This document shows, piece by piece, positions 44,779 to 53,044 of a stretch of 64,000 nt of DNA (its first letter is position 1; each line of letters begins with the position of its first letter). The DNA lies in assembly GCF_900108295.1 (NCBI RefSeq), contig NZ_FNWK01000002.1, positions 496,001 to 560,000 of the forward strand, written 5' to 3'. The translations under genes were made by a program, and so were the position numbers. Source of the DNA: Sphingopyxis sp. YR583. Its GTDB lineage: Bacteria > Pseudomonadota > Alphaproteobacteria > Sphingomonadales > Sphingomonadaceae. Below the pieces are notes generated by a model that did not search any database, was not told the origin of the DNA, and worked only from the letters and a program-made list of their open reading frames with translations.

Positions 44779-46115
44779 ACCGGCAGCTCGATAATCGCGT
44801 CGAGACCTCCGCCGGAGCGGTTGTGGAGCGTCAGGGCGCCGCCTTCGCCTTCGGCGATGTCGCGCGCAATCGACAGGCCCAGCCCGGCACCACCCGTGGC
44901 GCGGTTGCGTGACTGTTCGCCGCGCGCGAAGGGTTCCACCAGCGTCCGTATCTGTTCTTCGGTTAGCCCCGATCCGTCGTCCGACACGATGATGCGTGCC
45001 CGCCCCGCCTCTGCCGTGACCGAAAGCCGCGCCCGGAGGCCATAGGCGACGGCGTTGTCGGTCAGATTGCGCAGCGCCCGCTTGAGCAGCATGGGCCGCG
45101 CCAAAACGTTGACGCCGGCGACATCCTCCATCGCGACATCCTTGCCGCGTTCCTGATAATCCGCGACCAGTTCGCCAACCAGCTCGCGAAGCGGAATGCG
45201 CTCCTTCGCCTCGGTTCCCGCGCCCGACCGTGCAAGCGCCAATATGTCGCTGAGCATCGCGGTCATTTCCTCGATACTCGCAATCATCTTGTCGCGCAGC
45301 CTATCGTCGTCGACCTGCTCCACCCGCACGCGCAGGCTTGCAAGCGGGGTGCGCAGATCGTGACCGACGGCGCCGAGCATACGGTCCTTGTCCGAGAGCA
45401 TTGTCGAAATTCGTGCGCGATAGGCGTTGAATGCGGCAATCAGATCGCGGACGTCCGATGGCCCTTCTTCGTCGAGCGGCTCGGCATCGCGCAGCGCCGG
45501 ATTGACCCGCGCCGCGCGGGTCAGATCGCGCAACGGCCGCGCCGCGCGCCATGCGATGAACATGATCGGGACCAGCAGCAGCAGATAGAGCGACAGCGTC
45601 TGCCAGACGAGAAAGCCCTGCAGCCGGTTGCCCCCCGCCGCGATGCGCGAGCGTACGGCGAAATAGCGGCCATCGACCTTTGCCACGACGACAACCGCGC
45701 GGTCGGGAAATTCGGGTCGCCGCAGCCGCTGGCGTTCGCGCAGCGGAAGCGCCCAGGCGTCGACCGATTCAACCTGGATATTGGTTTCGTCCAGCAAGCC
45801 TCTGACATATTTGGCAAGATCGGGAAGCGGTGTTGCGCCGACGGGCAGCGGCGGCATAGTGTCCGAAATCTGGAGCTTTTGCGCACGCTCGCGCGCCTCC
45901 TCATCGGACTGGGGGCGCCTGAAATCGCCGCGACGGTCGCGCTCGATCGCATCGATGACACGCGCGACCGCCATGCCGCCGCCATGCGCCAGCGCCTGCT
46001 GCTTCATCCCGCGCGACAACAGAACGAAATTGATCGCCTGCGCGACGAACAGCATCACCGCGACGGCGAAAACAAGCTGGCCGATCAGGCTTCGGGGCCA
46101 CAGGCGCAGTTTCAT
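44769..46115 (-). CDS. EnvZ-like sensor histidine kinase
   Basis: 448 aa. Membrane helices at about 10-33 and 168-189 bracket a periplasmic domain of about 135 residues that is rich in Arg and Glu. HAMP follows at 190-243, then the dimerisation helix with GAVGHDLRTPLAS (phosphoacceptor His252). The ATPase domain shows LRNLTDNAVAYG and GGAGLGLSIARDI. It partners with the OmpR-type regulator whose gene overlaps its start by 4 bases (ATGA). The EF-hand gene lies just upstream of the pair. Confidence 0.94.
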   Translation of the reverse strand: MKLRLWPRSLIGQLVFAVAVMLFVAQAINFVLLSRGMKQQALAHGGGMAVARVIDAIERDRRGDFRRPQSDEEARERAQKLQISDTMPPLPVGATPLPDLAKYVRGLLDETNIQVESVDAWALPLRERQRLRRPEFPDRAVVVVAKVDGRYFAVRSRIAAGGNRLQGFLVWQTLSLYLLLLVPIMFIAWRAARPLRDLTRAARVNPALRDAEPLDEEGPSDVRDLIAAFNAYRARISTMLSDKDRMLGAVGHDLRTPLASLRVRVEQVDDDRLRDKMIASIEEMTAMLSDILALARSGAGTEAKERIPLRELVGELVADYQERGKDVAMEDVAGVNVLARPMLLKRALRNLTDNAVAYGLRARLSVTAEAGRARIIVSDDGSGLTEEQIRTLVEPFARGEQSRNRATGGAGLGLSIARDIAEGEGGALTLHNRSGGGLDAIIELPVQA

Positions 46116-46846
46116 GCCGCCGGCCCCATGCGCTTGACTTCACAGGCGAGCGTATAGCCCCCGCCCCACACCGTCTTGACGATCTGGGGATGGGCGGGAT
46201 CGACCTCGATCTTCTTGCGCAAGCGGCTGACCAGATTATCAATCGCGCGATCGAATATATCGGCTTCGCGCCCGCGCACCATGTCGAGCAGGCGGTCGCG
46301 GCTCATCACCTGCCGCGGATGGCGCACCAACGCGTGAAGCAAATGATATTCGCCCGACGACAGCGCGACCTCATTGCCTTGATCGTCGACGAGCACGCGT
46401 TCGACCTCGCGCAGCACCCAGTCGCCAAAGGCATAATAGGTGCCGCCGGGGTCGAGCGCCCGCCCGCCCTGCTGCGTTCGGCGTAATACGGTGCGGATGC
46501 GCGCAACGAGTTCGCGCGGATTGAAGGGTTTAACGACATAGTCGTCGGCGCCGATCTCCAACCCGATGATACGTTCGGTATCCTCGGCGCGGGCGGTCAG
46601 CAGAATGACGGGAATGCTGCTCGTCTCGCGCAGATGGCGGGTCAGCGAGAGGCCATCCTCGCCCGGCATCATGATATCGCTGACGACCAGGTCGATGCCT
46701 TGCGCGCGCAGCACCGAGCGCGCCTCGGCGGCGCTCGCCACATCGGTCACCGCGAAGCCCTGCGCGGTCAGATATTCGCCCAGCGGCTCACGGATCGAAG
46801 GTTCATCGTCGATCAGCAGGATTCGGGGCGTATCACTATCGGTCAT
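46112..46846 (-). CDS. OmpR-family response regulator
   Basis: 244 aa. The receiver domain begins PRILLIDDEPSIREPL, with phosphoacceptor Asp57 in VVSDIMMPGEDG, TARAED and VVKPFNPREL. The C-terminal winged helix has LSSGEYHLLHALVRHPRQVM, then IDNLVSRLRKKIE and VWGGGYTLACEV. It is translationally coupled to the kinase. Genes under its control are unknown. The EF-hand protein gene ends 139 bases upstream on the same strand. Confidence 0.95.
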   Translation of the reverse strand: MTDSDTPRILLIDDEPSIREPLGEYLTAQGFAVTDVASAAEARSVLRAQGIDLVVSDIMMPGEDGLSLTRHLRETSSIPVILLTARAEDTERIIGLEIGADDYVVKPFNPRELVARIRTVLRRTQQGGRALDPGGTYYAFGDWVLREVERVLVDDQGNEVALSSGEYHLLHALVRHPRQVMSRDRLLDMVRGREADIFDRAIDNLVSRLRKKIEVDPAHPQIVKTVWGGGYTLACEVKRMGPAA

Positions 46847-46985
46847 GAGGGTTCCGTCGAAAAGATGCTAGTTCGCCCACCGACCGCAGGGGCCGATGGG
46901 CGATAGCTGGCAGGGACCGGCAACAAAGGCAATGCCGGGAGGGGAGGAGGGCCTGCGCCTTGCCGCGCGGCCCCTGCCAAATGGC

Positions 46986-47570
46986 TTAAGGGTTGGCGGG
47001 AGCTGCCGGGGCAGTGCCGCCGCGCTTGGCGCGCCAGGCGCTGCGCTGGGCCTGACGTTCCTCCGGCGTGACCTGCCCATCCTTATTCGCGTCGGCGGCA
47101 TCGAAGCGCGCGAGCGCCGCGGTCTGGAATTCCGCCAGGCTGATCGCCTTGTTACCATCGGTATCGGCCTTGCCCATCATCATGCCGCGATGACCGCCAC
47201 GCTTGCCGTGATGACCGCGCATGCCGCCTCGCTTGCCGTCGCCGGCCTCGGCACGCTTCTCGCCACGCTCGGCGCGTTTTGCGGCGCGGTCGGCACCATG
47301 CTGGTCCCACTCGGCCTTGCTGATGCTGCCGTTGCCGTCGGCATCGAGGCTGGCAAAGCGCTTCGCCTGCATTTCGGCGTGCCGCGCTGCGCGGTCGGCC
47401 GCGTCGACCTTACCGTCCTTGTTCACATCCATCTTCGCGAACATCTCCGCCGTCTTGGTCTGCACCTCGGCGCGGGTCTGGACGGCATTGCGGTCGGCGC
47501 CGCCGGGAGCAGCGAGAACGGGCACGGCGATCAGCGCGGAGCCCAGCATCAAAAGAGAAATTTTCTTCAC
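46986..47570 (-). CDS. Exported EF-hand protein
   Basis: 194 aa with signal peptide MKKISLLMLGSALIAVPVLA. Four EF-hand loops are readable: DVNKDGKVDAAD (48-59), DADGNGSISKAE (76-87), DTDGNKAISLAE (136-147) and DANKDGQVTPEE (160-171). Loops 1, 2 and 4 follow the Ca2+ rule; loop 3 has Lys instead of Gly at position 6. Between pairs there is an Arg/Gly/His-rich segment (about 113-134) that might bind another ion or an anionic polymer. It should be periplasmic or extracellular. A position just upstream of an OmpR/EnvZ-type pair suggests a cation-related circuit. Confidence 0.9.
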   Translation of the reverse strand: MKKISLLMLGSALIAVPVLAAPGGADRNAVQTRAEVQTKTAEMFAKMDVNKDGKVDAADRAARHAEMQAKRFASLDADGNGSISKAEWDQHGADRAAKRAERGEKRAEAGDGKRGGMRGHHGKRGGHRGMMMGKADTDGNKAISLAEFQTAALARFDAADANKDGQVTPEERQAQRSAWRAKRGGTAPAAPANP

Positions 47571-47792
47571 GTAACGAACTCCTTCAAGGGACGCCCGGGG
47601 AAAGGCTGTTGTCCCGATGACGACCTTTTAGGCACCATTTGTCCCAACCAATTGCCGGATAGGCGAAAAATTGTCGCAACATGTCGCAGAAGCCGTGCCC
47701 CGTTCATTTGCCGGCAAGCGACGCGGGGGAGAGTTGCCGCGACCGTATACTAAATCTAGGGTCGGCCCAAATTCCCCAGGAGAGAGAATCGC

Positions 47793-49610
47793 ATGACCGA
47801 CCACGCACCCGATCGACGGGCAATTCTTGCCGGAATAGGTAGCCTTGCCGTCGCCAGCGTCGCGGGGCCCGTCGCGGCAAAAGAAAGTCCCGACGCTCGC
47901 CTCGACGCGCTACTCTCGAATCAATTCGAACAGGGGCTGCGCGACGATCCGACGCGCGCGACGTCACTCGGCATCGATACCGGAACCCGCGCTGCGCTAC
48001 GTGCGAAATTCCCCGACTGGTCGCCCGCGGCGCGCACGGCGCGGACAAAGCAGATCGACCGCGACCTTGCCGCGGTCCGCGCGATCAAGGCCGACACACT
48101 CGGCGATGCATCCCGCATCGCGCATGACAGCGCCGAATTCGATTTGGTCACGCGGCAGCGTCTTGCGCGGTTCACCTATCACACCGGCGGGTTCGGTCAC
48201 CGTCCCGGCCCCTATGGCGTCACCCAGCTTGGCGGCTTCTATACCGGCGTCAGCACCTTCCTCGACAGCCAGCACCCCGTTGCGACCAAGGCCGACGCCG
48301 ATGCCTATATGACGCGGCTTCAGGCGATCCCCGCGCTGTTCGACGCCGATACCGACATCGTGAAGGCGAATACGGCGATGGGGGTGGTCGCGCCGCGCTT
48401 CATTCTCGATCAGGCGCTACAGCAGCTCGCGCGCCTGCGCGACGGCGAGGTCGGCGGCAAGACACTGGTCGCGTCGATCGCGAAGCGCAGCACCGCGATC
48501 GGGCTTTCGGGCTATGGAGAACGTGCCGCCGCGGTTTTCGACGGACCGATCCGTGCCGCGCTGACGCGCCAGATCGAAACGCTCACCGCCCTCCTCCCGC
48601 GCGCCGGCACCGATGCCGGTGTTGCGCGCCTGCCCGACGGCGAAGCCTATTATGCCGCCACACTCGCGCAGCATACGACGACGAACCTTAGCCCGGCGGA
48701 AATCCATCGTATCGGCCGCGAGCAGGTCGCTGACCTGACGGCGCGGATGGATGTTCTCCTGAAGGCGCAGGGCTATACGACCGGCAGCATCCGCGACCGG
48801 CTGAATGCGCTCGGTAAGGCCGAGGGCCAGCTGTTCGCCAATGACGACAGCGGGCGCGCCGAAATGCTCGCCTATCTGAACGGCCTGCTCGTCAAGATCC
48901 GCGGCCGCCTGCCGCAGGTGTTCACCCGCCTGCCGAAGGCGCCCTATGAAATCCGGCGCGTGCCGCCCGAGATCGAGATCGGTGCGCCGGGCGGATCGGC
49001 GCAGGCGGGCACGCCAGATGGATCGCGCCCCGGCATCTTCTTCATCAACCTGCGCGATACCGCCGAATGGCCGCGCTACACGCTCCCCACCCTCGCCTAT
49101 CACGAAGGCGCGCCGGGGCATCTGTTCGAAGGTGCGTTGAAGTTCGAGGATGGCGAACTGCCGCTTTACCGGCAGGCGGCGTCGGTTACCGCCTATGGCG
49201 AAGGCTGGGGGCTCTATGCCGAACAGGTCGCGGACGAACTCGGCATGTATGAGGACGATCCGCTCGGCAAGATCGGCTATCTCGCCTCCTATGCCTTTCG
49301 CGCGTCGCGGCTGGTCGTCGACACCGGCCTGCACGCGATGGGATGGAGCCGCGAGCAGGCGATCGATTATATGGTTGCCAATTCGTCGACCTCGCCGACC
49401 GCGTCGCGCACCGAGATCGACCGCTATATCGTCTATCCGGGTCAGGCCTGCGCATATAAGGTCGGGCAGATCGCGATCAGCCGCGTTCGCGATGAGGTGT
49501 CGAAACGTCCGGGCTACGATATCAAGCGTTTCCACGATGTCGTACTGGGCGCCGGACGCATCCCGCTTGCCGTGCTCGAACGGCGCGTTCGTGCGGCTTT
49601 TCCTGCCTAG
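47793..49610 (+). CDS. Exported DUF885 metallopeptidase-like protein (copy 2)
   Basis: 605 aa paralogue of the protein at 3467-5296. A Tat-like signal (DRRAILAGIGSLAVASVAG) precedes the DUF885 body. The zinc-site-like motif is YHEGAPGHLFE (H437, E438, H443), and TAYGEGWGLYAEQVADELG follows. Both copies share TLPTLxYHE and the EGWGLYAEQ blocks. GGAGAG lies before ATG 47793. It is monocistronic and ends at a hairpin. Substrate is unknown. Confidence 0.92.
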   Translation: MTDHAPDRRAILAGIGSLAVASVAGPVAAKESPDARLDALLSNQFEQGLRDDPTRATSLGIDTGTRAALRAKFPDWSPAARTARTKQIDRDLAAVRAIKADTLGDASRIAHDSAEFDLVTRQRLARFTYHTGGFGHRPGPYGVTQLGGFYTGVSTFLDSQHPVATKADADAYMTRLQAIPALFDADTDIVKANTAMGVVAPRFILDQALQQLARLRDGEVGGKTLVASIAKRSTAIGLSGYGERAAAVFDGPIRAALTRQIETLTALLPRAGTDAGVARLPDGEAYYAATLAQHTTTNLSPAEIHRIGREQVADLTARMDVLLKAQGYTTGSIRDRLNALGKAEGQLFANDDSGRAEMLAYLNGLLVKIRGRLPQVFTRLPKAPYEIRRVPPEIEIGAPGGSAQAGTPDGSRPGIFFINLRDTAEWPRYTLPTLAYHEGAPGHLFEGALKFEDGELPLYRQAASVTAYGEGWGLYAEQVADELGMYEDDPLGKIGYLASYAFRASRLVVDTGLHAMGWSREQAIDYMVANSSTSPTASRTEIDRYIVYPGQACAYKVGQIAISRVRDEVSKRPGYDIKRFHDVVLGAGRIPLAVLERRVRAAFPA

Positions 49611-49619
49611 AAACGAGTA

Positions 49620-49647
49620 AGCCCCGTCGCATTTCTGCGGCGGGGCT
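49620..49647 (+). terminator. Hairpin after DUF885 copy 2
   Basis: A 12-bp stem AGCCCCG-TCGCA (49620-49631) with TGCGG-CGGGGCT (49636-49647), loop TTTC, one G-T pair. No T-run follows, so termination is likely but not certain. Confidence 0.6.
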
Positions 49648-49754
49648 CCCTAGACTTCGTCCGAAGACAGAAGTCAAATTCCACTCTTTCTTTCGATCAA
49701 GCAGATAGAAGAAACGCGGCCGGAACGAGTTGGTTCCCGCCGCGCGAAATTTTT

Positions 49755-49928
49755 TTAACTCAGCTTTCGCGCCGCAGCCGAACCCAGGATCAGGAACAGC
49801 ACGACCAGCGCCAGGCCAACGAAGAACAGGATCTTGGCGATCCCAGCGGCCGCACCGGCGACACCGCCGAAACCGAGCGCCGCAGCCAGCAGTGCGATTA
49901 CGGCGAAGATCAAGGCCCATTTGAACAT
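49755..49928 (-). CDS. DUF1328 (YtjA-like) small membrane protein
   Basis: 57 aa from ATG 49928, supported by GGAGA 8 bases upstream; the longer in-frame start at 50012 adds a polar, non-family region. Two hydrophobic helices ([40 protein letters not shown]) separated by a short Gly/Ala turn match DUF1328. These are stress-inducible inner-membrane peptides of unknown role. It diverges from the FKBP gene. Confidence 0.9.
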   Translation of the reverse strand: MFKWALIFAVIALLAAALGFGGVAGAAAGIAKILFFVGLALVVLFLILGSAAARKLS

Positions 49929-50136
49929 CTGACGTCTCCTTGCATAGGCGCGCGGCTCCGGCTTCGAAAGCATGCAGCTTCCAAGGGGAAACGGCCTGTC
50001 GCCGCGCCTCAAATTTCTGATTGTCGTTCCGAAGGCATAACAACCACAGCACCCGAAAGTTCCTGTTCTTCGAAGAAAGCCCCTTGCCTAACCCGTCGGC
50101 GATGCGTTTAAGCGGCCGTCGATCGAGGGAGTTTTC

Positions 50137-50640
50137 ATGCGCATTTCATCGCTTAACCGGCTGCTCGCCGCAGCCGCACTGACGCTCTGCATTCCGGCTT
50201 CGGCCAGCGCCCAGCAGAGCGATGCGGCGCCGACGCAAGGCACGGCCTGGCTCAACAAGCAGATGGCGGCGCTTGCCGAGCGGAACGGTGCCGACGGCTG
50301 GCGTGTGACGCGGAGCGGGCTGCGCTGGCGCCGGATCGCGGGCGACGGCAGCGGCGCGCACCCCGGCCCGACCGACGAGGTTACCGTCCATTATGTCGGC
50401 ACTTTCGCCGACGGCCGTGAGTTCGACAGTTCGGTGCGCCGCGGCGTGCCGACGACCTTTCCGCTCAACCGCGTGATCGACGGCTGGCAGGAAGGCGTCG
50501 CGTTGATGGGCGTGGGCGACAAGGTCGAACTCGCGATCCCCTGGCAGCTTGCTTATGGCCCGGACGGCACGGGACCAATCCCGGGGGGAGCGACCCTGCT
50601 GTTTACGGTCGAGCTGCTCGGTATTAAGCCCGCCGGCTGA
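50137..50640 (+). CDS. Exported FKBP-type peptidyl-prolyl isomerase
   Basis: 167 aa. Signal peptide MRISSLNRLLAAAALTLCIP, then a short helical linker and an FKBP domain: VTVHYVGTFADGREFDSSVR (about 86-105), VIDGWQEGVALMGVGDKVEL and LLFTVELLGIKP. Expected to catalyse proline isomerisation during folding in the periplasm. The dimerisation domain of larger FkpA-type proteins is absent or minimal. GGGAG precedes the ATG. Confidence 0.93.
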   Translation: MRISSLNRLLAAAALTLCIPASASAQQSDAAPTQGTAWLNKQMAALAERNGADGWRVTRSGLRWRRIAGDGSGAHPGPTDEVTVHYVGTFADGREFDSSVRRGVPTTFPLNRVIDGWQEGVALMGVGDKVELAIPWQLAYGPDGTGPIPGGATLLFTVELLGIKPAG

Positions 50641-50659
50641 CACCAAGAAGCGGACGCCC

Positions 50660-51076
50660 CTATTGCGGTTTGGACGCCGACATGAACACTTCGCCCGTCG
50701 CCGGGTCGACCGAAAGCGTCGGCGAGTTCTTGCACGGGAAGGACGAATTCATCGCGATCAGAAACAGCATGTGCGTCGACACCTGCCGGCTCTGCGGATG
50801 CTCGCGAAGATATTTGTGGAAGATGTCCCGGTTCTGCTCATAGGTCGCGCCCGCGGGCAGGCAATAGACCGCCTCCTCGGCAGATTTGTCCGCGTTCATC
50901 ACTGGCGCATCGGCCATGCCCATGAAATATCCGATGCACGCGCTATAATCCTTCGCGCTTGCAACGCACTGGTTGTAATAGGAATTGCCGCCCGCGAGGC
51001 TCTCGCGCGCTTGAAAGGCCGCGCCCTCGGCCGGAATCGACCCCGCCAACAGAGCCAGAGCAACCAGTCGCTTCAT
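50660..51076 (-). CDS. Rap1a/Tai-like exported protein
   Basis: 138 aa with signal peptide MKRLVALALLAGSIPAEGAA. The mature protein has four or more cysteines and the Rap1a/Tai family block VYCLPAGATYEQNRDIFHKY. In Serratia and other bacteria this fold provides immunity to type VI effectors. No effector or secretion gene is in the window, so here it is an orphan with unknown function, possibly unrelated to immunity. Confidence 0.82.
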   Translation of the reverse strand: MKRLVALALLAGSIPAEGAAFQARESLAGGNSYYNQCVASAKDYSACIGYFMGMADAPVMNADKSAEEAVYCLPAGATYEQNRDIFHKYLREHPQSRQVSTHMLFLIAMNSSFPCKNSPTLSVDPATGEVFMSASKPQ

Positions 51077-51209
51077 TCACCCTCCCCGGGCTTTTGTCCG
51101 ATCGTCATTCTATACCCTAAGCGCGCGCCGGCATAATGATATGCGACAGTCTGCATCGACCCGAAAAACCACCCGGCGTCACCGTGACATCTACTTGGGG
51201 CAGGAAAGT

Positions 51210-51240
51210 TAAAAGGCTGGTCCGAACCCATTGGTTCGGA
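51210..51240 (-). terminator. Terminator of tRNA-Gly
   Basis: Reading the minus strand, TCCGAAC (51240-51234) pairs with GTTCGGA (51227-51221) over 6 bases, then CCAGCCTTTTAA. Its place 4 bases beyond the tRNA 3' end supports terminator function. Confidence 0.55.
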
Positions 51241-51243
51241 AGG

Positions 51244-51317
51244 TGGAGCGGGTAGCGGGAATCGAACCCGCCTAGCTAGCTTGGAAGGCTAGAGCATTAC
51301 CACTATGCTATACCCGC
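51244..51317 (-). tRNA. tRNA-Gly (anticodon TCC)
   Basis: On the minus strand the gene begins GCGGGTATAGCATAGTGGTA and ends in an encoded CCA (51246-51244). The acceptor stem pairs GCGGGT with ACCCGC, the anticodon arm is CTAGC-CTTCCAA-GCTAG with anticodon TCC, and the T arm has GGTTCGATTCC. The 74-base length is normal for tRNA-Gly. Confidence 0.95.
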
Positions 51318-51375
51318 ATCTCCAAGGTCGGCGGCGATTGCCATTTTGCCCGCCCGCCGTCAAGCGCATCATTGA

Positions 51376-51390
51376 GAACATCTTGGCAAC
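51376..51390 (+). promoter_or_regulatory. Degenerate LexA-like box before dinB
   Basis: GAAC (51376-51379), seven bases, CAAC (51387-51390). One mismatch from GAAC-N7-GAAC, 17 bases before the dinB GTG. Position is right for SOS control but the match is imperfect. Confidence 0.35.
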
Positions 51391-51406
51391 ATGATAAAGA
51401 TGCACC

Positions 51407-52537
51407 GTGCAAGACGGTGAAGACCATGGCGCGGGCGACGCGGCGGATACCCCGATCCGCAAGATCATCCATGTCGATATGGACGCATTTTATGCGTCGG
51501 TCGAACAGCGTGACGATCCCGCATTGCGCGGCAAGCCCGTTGCCGTCGGCGGATCGTCGCGCCGCGGTGTCGTCGCGGCGGCGAGTTACGAAGCCCGAAA
51601 ATTCGGGGTCCGGTCGGCGATGCCGAGCATCACCGCCAAACGCCAGTGCCCCGACCTGATCTTCGTGCCGCCGCGTTTCGAGGTCTATCGTGACATTTCG
51701 CACCAGATTCGCGCGATCTTTTGCGACTATGCCGACGAGGTCGAACCGCTGTCGCTCGACGAAGCCTATCTCGACGTCAGCGCCGACAAGGCCGACGTCG
51801 GCAGCGCAACGGCCGCCGCAAGGCTGATCCGCCAGCGCATCCGCGCCGAAACCGGCCTCACCGCCTCTGCCGGCGTGTCGTACAATAAATTTATCGCCAA
51901 GCTCGCGTCGGACCAGAACAAGCCCGACGGCCTGACCGTCATTCCGCCGGGCCGCGGCGCCGCCTTCGTCCAGACGCTGTCGATCCGGCGCTTTCATGGC
52001 ATCGGCCCGGTGACCGCCGCCAAGATGGAGGGCCTCGGCATATTCTCGGGCGCCGACCTTGCCGCGAAAGATCCGATGTGGCTCGCCGAAAATTTCGGAA
52101 ACAGCGCCGAATGGCTCTACAATCTCGCCCGCGGGATCGACCATCGCCGCGTCAAGTCGAACCGACCGCTGAAATCATTGGGCGGCGAGCGCACTTTCTT
52201 CAACGACCTGATCACCGACACCGAAATTCGCGAGGCGCTTGCGCATGTCTGCACCGTGGTATGGGATCGCGCTGCCAAAAAGGGCGCTCGCGGGCGGACG
52301 GTGACGCTCAAGCTGCGCTATGCGGACTTCCGGACGATCACGCGGGCCAAATCGGTCCCCTCGCCCATCCTCGACGGCAATTCGTTGCTCGCTGCGGGCG
52401 AAGCGATTCTCGCTCCGCTGCTTCCCACCGAACAGGGCATCCGCCTGCTCGGCGTGACATTGAGCAAATTCGAGGGCGAGGAGGATGACGAAGACACCGA
52501 CGCTGCGGCGCCCGCCGACCTGCTCAGTCTTATCTAG
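51407..52537 (+). CDS. dinB: DNA polymerase IV (Y-family)
   Basis: 376 aa. Translation from GTG 51407 gives a short polar leader before IIHVDMDAFYASVE (about 20-33, catalytic Asp24 and Asp26). SLDEAYLDVSADK holds the second acidic site, and LASDQNKPDGLTV with the helix-hairpin-helix GIGPVTAAKMEGLGI follow. It is an error-prone translesion polymerase. No beta-clamp motif was confirmed at the C-terminus. A degenerate LexA-like box lies upstream. It overlaps the convergent hypothetical gene by 8 bases. Confidence 0.95.
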   Translation: MQDGEDHGAGDAADTPIRKIIHVDMDAFYASVEQRDDPALRGKPVAVGGSSRRGVVAAASYEARKFGVRSAMPSITAKRQCPDLIFVPPRFEVYRDISHQIRAIFCDYADEVEPLSLDEAYLDVSADKADVGSATAAARLIRQRIRAETGLTASAGVSYNKFIAKLASDQNKPDGLTVIPPGRGAAFVQTLSIRRFHGIGPVTAAKMEGLGIFSGADLAAKDPMWLAENFGNSAEWLYNLARGIDHRRVKSNRPLKSLGGERTFFNDLITDTEIREALAHVCTVVWDRAAKKGARGRTVTLKLRYADFRTITRAKSVPSPILDGNSLLAAGEAILAPLLPTEQGIRLLGVTLSKFEGEEDDEDTDAAAPADLLSLI

Positions 52538-52988
52538 CGACCAGCATCGGTGCGTGACGCCGCAGTGCCGCCTGCATCTTCGGCGACAGCGAAGCGAAAT
52601 TGCAGCGGATCAGCGTCTCGTCCGTTTCCTGGATCTCGTCGCGGAAGGGCGCGCCGACGCGGTAAAGTGCCTTGTCAGGGCCTAGCGACTTGATCCGCAA
52701 ATAGCCCGTGCCGTCATAGCCGCCGAACTGCATCTGGGTAAAACCGCCCGCGACGACCCGCGCCTGCGTGATCGGCTGAAGCTCGGCGGAGGGTCCCATC
52801 GACCCGCCCGGCCCGTGATAATAGAGCGCGCCCCAGCGCTTTCCGTCAAAGACGTAGCCGTGATAGACGGTGGCGCATTTCTCGGTCTCGGTCGTCCAGA
52901 AGCCCTTGTCGATCGGCAGTGCGATCGTCTGGGCCGCCGCCGGCACGCTGCCCGCCGTCACGGCGAGCGCCAAAATCCATCCACGCAT
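52530..52988 (-). CDS. Small exported protein of unknown function
   Basis: 152 aa from ATG 52988, which starts a signal peptide (MRGWILALAVTAGSVPAAAQ). The mature part has KGFWTTETEKCATVYHGYVF and ALYYHGPGGSMG, with strands and two cysteines (EKCATV; IRCNFAS) that may pair. I recognise no family. It ends inside the last codons of dinB on the other strand. Confidence 0.75.
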   Translation of the reverse strand: MRGWILALAVTAGSVPAAAQTIALPIDKGFWTTETEKCATVYHGYVFDGKRWGALYYHGPGGSMGPSAELQPITQARVVAGGFTQMQFGGYDGTGYLRIKSLGPDKALYRVGAPFRDEIQETDETLIRCNFASLSPKMQAALRRHAPMLVAR

Positions 52989-53044
52989 CGATACCCCCAC
53001 CTTTGCTGACAGTGACGTCATGGTGGCGGAATTGGGCGATACGA

